64,000 nt of DNA, from NCBI GenBank assembly GCA_019752335.1, contig JAIEMJ010000001.1, positions 1 to 64,000 on the forward strand, read 5' to 3'. Under the pieces are notes generated by a model. That model saw only the letters and a list, made by a program, of their open reading frames with translations. It ran no database searches and had not been told where the DNA came from. Positions 57,670-64,000 of the stretch are shown here, piece by piece. Position numbers and translations under genes: made by a program. Numbering within the stretch: the first letter of the stretch is position 1; every line of letters starts with the position of its first letter. Source of the DNA: Bryobacteraceae bacterium (lineage in GTDB: Bacteria > Acidobacteriota > Terriglobia > Bryobacterales > Bryobacteraceae).

Positions 57670-60600
57670 ATGCGTAATTTTTGCTCATTGGCGGCGTTGG
57701 CCGCTCTCGCGATTTTCGCGCCCGTTGCGGCGCAGGCGCAGTTTTCCATTAGCAGCTACACCCTGGTGAACGAGGTCCGCATCTCCCGCACCGTCTCTGA
57801 CTTCGAATACCGGGCCACCCTGACCAATACCGGCGCTGCGCGCGCCGACGTTACCGCCAGAGTGTTGAGCGCTGTGGGTACCATTCAGGTAGTTCGCGAA
57901 AGCATCCGCTTCTCCAACGTCCCCGCCAACGGCACCTCCGTCAGCTTGGATACGTTCATCCTGCGCATTGACCGTGGCTTCAACTTCAATGTTTCCAGCG
58001 TCATTTGGACCTTCTCCACCCCCGCTGGACCGATCGCCAACGCCGGTCCCCCTCAGACTCGTCCGGTGAACTCAGTGGTGACCCTGGATGGTAGCGGCTC
58101 ACGAAATCCCGGCGCGGGAACCTTGATCTACAACTGGATCATCAAGGACCGGCCCGCCGGCAGCACCGCGACTATTCAAAACGGCAACTCCGTCAACCCC
58201 ACGTTCGTCATTGACCGGGCTGGCCAATACGTCATCGAGTTAACCGTGATTACGGGGGCCGGCTATGACAAGGCCTACGTCACCATTAGCACGAGCAATT
58301 CGCCCCCCGTCGCCAACGCTGGCCCGGACCGTACCGTCGCCGTGAATACCACCGCTACCCTGAACGGCAGCCTCTCCACCGACGTCGACGGGAACCCGAT
58401 TACCTATCTCTGGACGTTGACCTCCCGTCCGGTGAACAGCACGGCCGCGATCGTGAACCCGACCTCGGTTACGCCGAGCCTCACGCCGGATCGCGCCGGC
58501 ATTTACCAGCTTCAACTCGTCTGCAATGACGGCACGCAGAATAGCGCCCCCGCCTTCGTGACCGTTTCGACCATCAACACCGCACCCGTGGCGAATGCCG
58601 GATCCTCCCAGATGGTGAATGTCGGTTCCACCGTTTCGCTTTCGGGCGCTGGTTCCACTGACGTCGACGGCGACTCCCTCACCTATACCTGGTCCCTGAT
58701 CTCCATTCCCGCGCAGAGCACCGCGACGCTCTCCAGCCTGAACAACGTGAATACGACCTTTGTGGCGGACCGGCCGGGTACCTATGTGGCGCAGCTGACC
58801 GTCAATGACGGGCGCGCCACCGGCTCCACCACGGTAACCATCTCCACCAACGCCGTCCCCGCTCCCACCGCCAATGCCGGCCCCGGCCAGAGCTTTAAGT
58901 GGGGTACGACAATTCAACTGGCCGGTAGCGCCACCGATCCGAACAATCGGCCGATTACCTACCAGTGGTCCTTCCTGCAACGTCCCTCGGGCAGCACGGC
59001 CGCCTTCTCGAATGCCACCCTATCGAATCCGACCTTTGTCGCGGATCGTCCGGGCACCTTCATCTGCCAGTTGATCGCCAGCAATCAATTCAGCAGCAGC
59101 CAGCCGGTCACGGTGACGATCACCTCCACGAACTCCACCCCGGTGGCCAACGCCGGTCCTGCGCAAAGCGTAGTTGCCGGCGTGAGCCAGGTTGTAACCC
59201 TGGATGGCCGCGGATCGTCCGACGCCGATGGCGATACCTTAACCTACGCCTGGACCTTCACCACGCGGCCGAATGGCAGCACCGCGACCCTCACGGGTCC
59301 CACCAGTTCGCAGCCCACGTTTGTTCCCGATGTGGCCGGCTCCTACGTGGCCCAACTCATCGTCAGCGACCCGTTCGCCAGCAGCACGCCGGTAACGGTC
59401 ACCATCACCGCGGCCGCCCCTGGCCAGATCCAGCTACCGTCTAGCTTGAGCATCGCCCCCGGCGCCACCGTGGCGTTCCCGGTTACCCTCTCCTCGCCCG
59501 CCTTTGCCACCGTGACGATCAACCTGACGCTGGGTACCCCCAGCATCGCCACGTTGTCGGCCAATAGCGTCGTCATTCAACAGGGCCAGACCGCGCCGGC
59601 GTCGCAACCCACCATCACCGGCGTCTTGCTGGGGAACACCTCTACCAGCGGCAGCGGGACCAACGTCATTACCGGCTCCGGTAATGTGAGCGTCGCCACG
59701 ACGGCTTCGTTCCCCACCAATACGGTCAACATCATCGGCACGGCTACGCAAAACCTCACGCTCACGCTCGCCGTTCCGGCGCCTACCGGGGGCGTCGTGA
59801 TGACGCTTTCTTCGAATGCGACCGGAGTGGCCACGGTTCCCGCTTCGGTGACCGTTCAGGCGGGCCAGACTTCGGTCACGGTCCCCGTTACGGGCGTGGC
59901 TCCCGGTACGGCCGTGATCACGGCTTCCGGTACGAACGTTCCCGCCACCACCGCCACGGCCACCGTGGTGGGCGTACTTCAGGTCTCCACGGCCTCTTTG
60001 CCCAATGCCACCCAGGGCGTCGCGTATTCGTTCAACCTGACCACCACGGGCGGCACCGCCACGGCCAAGACGTGGTTGCTCACCGCTGGCACCCTGCCCA
60101 CGGGGATCACCCTCTCCACGGCCGGTGTCCTCGCCGGCACGACTTCTACGCTGATTAGCAACACGCCGCTCACCTTCCAGGCGACTGACCCTGGCGTCCC
60201 CGGCCAAGTGGCTACGGCAACCCTAAACTTCTCCGTCCTCTCGGTACCGCCCACCACGATGGTGATTACCAGCGGCTCGCCGCAGAGCGCGGTGATTTCC
60301 ACCGCCTTTGCCGCGCCCCTCGTGGTCACCGTCACCGGTGCCGGCGGCGCACCCGCTTCGGGTGTCACGGTCAGCTTCGCGGTCCCCGGTACCGGCGCGA
60401 GCGGGACCTTTGCCGGTGGTGTGAATACCGCCGTCACGGATGCGAGCGGTGTGGCCACCTCGGCCGCCTTCACCGCCAACGCGACCGCGGGCGCCTACAA
60501 CGTAGTGGCGTCCATTCCCAGCGTTCCCGCCGTTGCCGCGGTGAATTTCGCGCTCACCAATACGGCTGGCGCGCCGGCTTCGATCGCCATCAACGCGGGT

Positions 60601-63600
60601 AATAACCAGTCGGCCGCCATCAGCACGGCTTTTGGCGCTCCCCTCTCCGTTATCGTCAAGGATGCCGGCCAGAACGTGATCAGCGGCGTGGTGGTGAACT
60701 TCGCCGTTCCCGGCTCCGGCGCCAGCGCCTCCATCGCCGGCGGCGTCACCGCCACCACCCTCGCCAGCGGTATCGCCACCTCCGGCGCCGTCTCCGCGAA
60801 TTCCACGGTAGGCCCCTACGCCGTCACGGTTACCATCCCGAGCGCACCCGGCGTAACGGGCGTCACCTTTAACCTCACCAATACGGCCGGCCCTGCCGCC
60901 ACCATCAGCGCCACCACCGGCGGCGGACAAAGCACCTCGGTCACCACGGCCTTCGGTACGCCCCTGACGGCGACCGTTGTCGATGCCGGCGGTAACCCCG
61001 TTTCCGGCGTCACGGTCCGCTTCCTCGCGCCCGGCAGCGGCGCGAGTGCCTCCTTCGCCACGGTGAATACCGCTGTCACGGGTGTGAACGGCATCGCGAC
61101 TTCCACGGTGGCCACCGCCAACGTCACCGCTGGCGCCTACAACATCGTCGTCAGCGTTCCGGCCGTTCCGGCCGTCGCCAGTGTGAATGTCGGCCTGACG
61201 AATACCGCGGGCCCGGCGGCGACCATCACCGCCACGGGCGGCACGCCGCAGAGCGCGGCGATTAACGCGGCTTTTGCCACCGCGTTGTCTGCCACCGTCC
61301 GCGACGCCAACAATAATCCGGTCTCCGGGGTCACCGTGCAGTTTTCGGTCCCCGGCAACGGTCCTAGCGCCGCCTTCGCGGGCGGTGTGAATACCGCCGT
61401 CACCGACGCGAGCGGCGTAGCCACCACCACGGCCGTACTCACGGCGAACGGCACCGCCGGCACCTACAACGTGGTCGCCACCGTGCCAGCCGTTCCCTCG
61501 GTCACCGGCGCGAACTTCTCCCTCACCAACGGCGCGGGTGCTCCGGCCAATATCGTCGTGACGAGCGGTTCTGGCCAAACGGCCACGGTCAACACGGCCT
61601 TCACGAATCGACTGGTCGTCACCGTCACCGACGCGGGTGGAAATCCCGTCTCCGGCGCCACCGTCACCTTCGGTCCGCCGGCCTCCGGCGCGACGGCCAG
61701 CATCGCGGGCGGCAATACCGCCGTCACCATCGCCAACGGCACCGCCACCTCCGGCATTCTCACCGCGAACACGGTGGCCGGTAGCTACAATGTCTCCGCC
61801 AGCGTAGGCGCCTTGACTCCGGTCAACTTCGGCCTCGGCAATACGGCCGGCGTAGCGGCGAGTGTCATCATCACCGGTGGCACGGGCCAAAGCACGACGG
61901 TCGGCACGGCCTTCACGAATCCGATCACCGCCACCGTCCGCGATTCCTTCAATAACGCCGTCGCCGGCGCCACGGTCACCTTCGCGGCTCCCGTGAACGT
62001 CAGTGTGGCCCGGGCCACCATCGCCAATAACTCTGGTGTCACCGGGGTCAACGGTCAGTTTACGTCGGGCACCATCACGGCGAATCTGATCGCCGGCACG
62101 TACAACATCTCGGCCAGCGTCCCGAGCCTCTCCTCGGTGAACGCCAGCTTCACGAACCTCGCCGGCCCGGCGGCCACCATCACCGCCACCGGCGGCTCTG
62201 GCCAAAGCACGAGCGTCGCCACGCCGTTCGGCATCGGCTTAACGGCCTTGGTCCGCGACGCCAACAACAACCCCGTGCCGAATGCCCCGGTGCTCTTCAC
62301 GGCTCCCGGCTCGGGCGCTAGCGGCACCTTCGCCGCCGGCGGCGCTACCTTCACCGGTAACACGGACTCTACTGGCTCCGTGAGCACCAGCATCTTCACC
62401 GCCAACGCCACGGCCGGTGGACCCTACAACGTAGTGGCGACCTCCGGTTCGGCCACTCCGGCGAACTTCGCTCTCACCAACACGGCTGCGATCATTCCGA
62501 ACGTTTTCACCGTCAGCGATGTTACGGTGGGCCGCGATCTGCAGGTTCGTCTCACCATCAACCTGAGCTCGATGCCTCCCGCTGGCGGCATCCGCATGAG
62601 CGTCACCAGCGGCAATCAACTCCGCGCGCTGGTCGCTCCCTCGGGCTTCACTTCGGGTAGCGCTTCTCTCACCAATATTCTGGTGGAAAATACCCAGGTC
62701 GTTACGGGAGTCTGGGTCCAGGCACTAGGTGCGAACAGCGGCACGGCCACGATTACGGTCAGCGCCGCCGGTTGGACCAGCGGCACGGCTACCGTTACAC
62801 TGGCCCCGTCCGGTGTCACTCTCACTGGCCCTGGCGGCAGTTCCTCCTTCTCGGTTCCGGAAGGTGTCAACTCGATTCCTGTCACCGTCACCACGGGCCG
62901 CCTGAGCGGTGGCGTCATGGTAGAGGCGCAGGCGGTCCGCCCCGGCGTGGGCACTCTTAGCATTCCTCTTTCGAGTTCCAATACAGCCGTCGGTACTCTG
63001 CCTGGCTCCGTAGGAATTTCGAGTACTTCAGATCCCACCAGCAGCGCCAACGTGAATTTCACGGCGCTGATACCTGGCTCGACGACCCTTACTGTCGGCG
63101 TGCCGACGAATTTCACCGCGCTGACGAACAGCGGCAGTCCGGTGGCGGTCACGGTGACCGCGAAGGGCGTGCTCGCCGAACCGGTTACGGTCGGCAGAAA
63201 CCTGGCAGCGTCCTACCAATTGAAGCTGTCCTCTCCTGCTCAGGGACTAACCCGGATTGCGATCTCTACCACCGATCCCAATCTGCGATTCGCGACATCC
63301 GCCTCGAACCCCGGTACCACCTCGCTAACGACTACGGTGAACAGCCAAACCGTCGCCGCCATCATCGTACCCTCTGGCGGTACGACCAGCCAGGGCTTCT
63401 TCGTCTATGGTTTGGCGAGTAGCGGCAGCGCAAACTTCACCGCCACCGTAGAATCGGTGGATGGAGTTGCCGGTAACGGTGGTTATCTCCCGGCGACAGG
63501 AACGGTGAATTTCGGCAATTCAGCCTTCCTGCTGAATGGGCCCAACGGCTTCGGCGGCGACTTCAACATGATTTCGTCGCAAGCGAACCAAAACCTCGAC

Positions 63601-64000
63601 GTGCTTTCGGTTCTTCTCGACGCGAACGGAAACGCTGTTGATGTGCAGCCAGTCCAGGGTGGCCTTACGGTTCCTGTTACGGTGACTAGCTCTAATACCG
63701 CTGTCGGAGTCATTACCTCTTCTCCGCTCAACTTCGTGGGTAATGTCAACACGCTGACCACCGCCTTCGATCCCGTCGGTGTCGGCGTCACCACCATCAG
63801 CCTGAGCACCACTACTCCTGGTTTCACTACGCCCCCGGCCGGTGCCTCCCTCAACGTCACCGTAACCGGTCCGAATATCGGCGTCTCCGCTGGGTTCCCG
63901 GATCCGGCCTTGATCGGTAAGGACCTACAGATCCCCGCTTCGTTCACGCTTGGGGCGAATTCCGTAGGCGTGACCGCCGTCACCATCAGCGTCAGCAGCG
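57670..64000 (+). CDS. second giant secreted PKD/Ig-repeat protein, runs off the window
   Basis: ATG 57670 follows a strong ggaggag site and opens a signal peptide (AIFAPVAAQAQ). The frame stays open to the last base, giving at least 2110 residues. The N-terminal domain (ATLTNTGAARADVTARV) is related to that of the first giant protein. Five PKD-like units start at ANAGP near 58036, 58312, 58588, 58870 and 59143. Then come Ig-like units, one putative-Ig unit (about 59980-60240) and about eight invasin-like Big_1 units (60245-62490). VGxxLQ modules begin near 62520, 63187 and 63905, the last cut by the window edge. Likely a paralogous adhesin or surface protein; anchoring unknown. Confidence 0.88.
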   Translation, partial: MRNFCSLAALAALAIFAPVAAQAQFSISSYTLVNEVRISRTVSDFEYRATLTNTGAARADVTARVLSAVGTIQVVRESIRFSNVPANGTSVSLDTFILRIDRGFNFNVSSVIWTFSTPAGPIANAGPPQTRPVNSVVTLDGSGSRNPGAGTLIYNWIIKDRPAGSTATIQNGNSVNPTFVIDRAGQYVIELTVITGAGYDKAYVTISTSNSPPVANAGPDRTVAVNTTATLNGSLSTDVDGNPITYLWTLTSRPVNSTAAIVNPTSVTPSLTPDRAGIYQLQLVCNDGTQNSAPAFVTVSTINTAPVANAGSSQMVNVGSTVSLSGAGSTDVDGDSLTYTWSLISIPAQSTATLSSLNNVNTTFVADRPGTYVAQLTVNDGRATGSTTVTISTNAVPAPTANAGPGQSFKWGTTIQLAGSATDPNNRPITYQWSFLQRPSGSTAAFSNATLSNPTFVADRPGTFICQLIASNQFSSSQPVTVTITSTNSTPVANAGPAQSVVAGVSQVVTLDGRGSSDADGDTLTYAWTFTTRPNGSTATLTGPTSSQPTFVPDVAGSYVAQLIVSDPFASSTPVTVTITAAAPGQIQLPSSLSIAPGATVAFPVTLSSPAFATVTINLTLGTPSIATLSANSVVIQQGQTAPASQPTITGVLLGNTSTSGSGTNVITGSGNVSVATTASFPTNTVNIIGTATQNLTLTLAVPAPTGGVVMTLSSNATGVATVPASVTVQAGQTSVTVPVTGVAPGTAVITASGTNVPATTATATVVGVLQVSTASLPNATQGVAYSFNLTTTGGTATAKTWLLTAGTLPTGITLSTAGVLAGTTSTLISNTPLTFQATDPGVPGQVATATLNFSVLSVPPTTMVITSGSPQSAVISTAFAAPLVVTVTGAGGAPASGVTVSFAVPGTGASGTFAGGVNTAVTDASGVATSAAFTANATAGAYNVVASIPSVPAVAAVNFALTNTAGAPASIAINAGNNQSAAISTAFGAPLSVIVKDAGQNVISGVVVNFAVPGSGASASIAGGVTATTLASGIATSGAVSANSTVGPYAVTVTIPSAPGVTGVTFNLTNTAGPAATISATTGGGQSTSVTTAFGTPLTATVVDAGGNPVSGVTVRFLAPGSGASASFATVNTAVTGVNGIATSTVATANVTAGAYNIVVSVPAVPAVASVNVGLTNTAGPAATITATGGTPQSAAINAAFATALSATVRDANNNPVSGVTVQFSVPGNGPSAAFAGGVNTAVTDASGVATTTAVLTANGTAGTYNVVATVPAVPSVTGANFSLTNGAGAPANIVVTSGSGQTATVNTAFTNRLVVTVTDAGGNPVSGATVTFGPPASGATASIAGGNTAVTIANGTATSGILTANTVAGSYNVSASVGALTPVNFGLGNTAGVAASVIITGGTGQSTTVGTAFTNPITATVRDSFNNAVAGATVTFAAPVNVSVARATIANNSGVTGVNGQFTSGTITANLIAGTYNISASVPSLSSVNASFTNLAGPAATITATGGSGQSTSVATPFGIGLTALVRDANNNPVPNAPVLFTAPGSGASGTFAAGGATFTGNTDSTGSVSTSIFTANATAGGPYNVVATSGSATPANFALTNTAAIIPNVFTVSDVTVGRDLQVRLTINLSSMPPAGGIRMSVTSGNQLRALVAPSGFTSGSASLTNILVENTQVVTGVWVQALGANSGTATITVSAAGWTSGTATVTLAPSGVTLTGPGGSSSFSVPEGVNSIPVTVTTGRLSGGVMVEAQAVRPGVGTLSIPLSSSNTAVGTLPGSVGISSTSDPTSSANVNFTALIPGSTTLTVGVPTNFTALTNSGSPVAVTVTAKGVLAEPVTVGRNLAASYQLKLSSPAQGLTRIAISTTDPNLRFATSASNPGTTSLTTTVNSQTVAAIIVPSGGTTSQGFFVYGLASSGSANFTATVESVDGVAGNGGYLPATGTVNFGNSAFLLNGPNGFGGDFNMISSQANQNLDVLSVLLDANGNAVDVQPVQGGLTVPVTVTSSNTAVGVITSSPLNFVGNVNTLTTAFDPVGVGVTTISLSTTTPGFTTPPAGASLNVTVTGPNIGVSAGFPDPALIGKDLQIPASFTLGANSVGVTAVTISVSS

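Overview
This is GC-rich (about 65% by eye) bacterial chromosome that reads like an Acidobacteriota genome of the Bryobacterales/Solibacter type. The clues are a Ser/Thr kinase fused to PD40 propeller repeats, a ceramidase-like family protein, a PEP-CTERM protein, very large secreted PKD/Ig-repeat proteins, and tandem copies of a small Cys-rich secreted family I associate with Acidobacteria. No tRNA or rRNA gene was recognised. Taxonomy is inference from gene content only.

Layout. 0-5 kb: a small unrecognised protein, then a four-gene leftward unit (CBM9-like protein, ATP-grasp enzyme, MFS transporter, ceramidase-like hydrolase). 5-7.8 kb: a rightward cassette of EF-hand protein, ApbE-DUF2271 fusion and PepSY-type membrane protein, which looks like an extracytoplasmic flavin/iron redox module. 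7.7-14 kb: the most striking locus, six tightly packed leftward genes. They are a LodA/GoxA-like (CTQ) oxidase, its LodB-like flavoprotein, a 144-residue peptide made of Thr-x4-Cys repeats, an APH-type kinase, a HopA1-type lyase and a LanC-type cyclase. The last three are the parts of a three-component (class V-like) lanthionine synthetase, and the repeat peptide is the obvious substrate. 14-16.8 kb: a PD40 Ser/Thr kinase directly upstream.

17.8-22 kb is an accessory patch: an intact TacA/TacT-like toxin-antitoxin pair behind a perfect inverted-repeat operator, two broken PIN toxins, an orphan HsdR-N-like nuclease, small inverted-repeat elements, and a duplicated LuxR DNA-binding region. 21.9-36.4 kb is mostly housekeeping and envelope genes: two HtrA-like proteases with a response regulator, a PLP enzyme, Fpg with a membrane MutS-like ATPase, TPR proteins, a PBP1B-like synthase, a haem/copper protein and a triple-RidA protein.

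36.4-37.9 kb is a REPIN/RAYT cluster: four long palindromes around a frameshifted REP-associated tyrosine transposase. 38-42 kb holds three tandem Cys-rich secreted paralogs followed by a DsbA-like oxidoreductase, a plausible substrate/catalyst set. 42.4-64 kb is dominated by two paralogous giant secreted proteins (4240 residues, and at least 2110 residues running off the window) separated by a smaller relative and a PEP-CTERM protein. All three large proteins share an uncharacterised module of about 230 residues.
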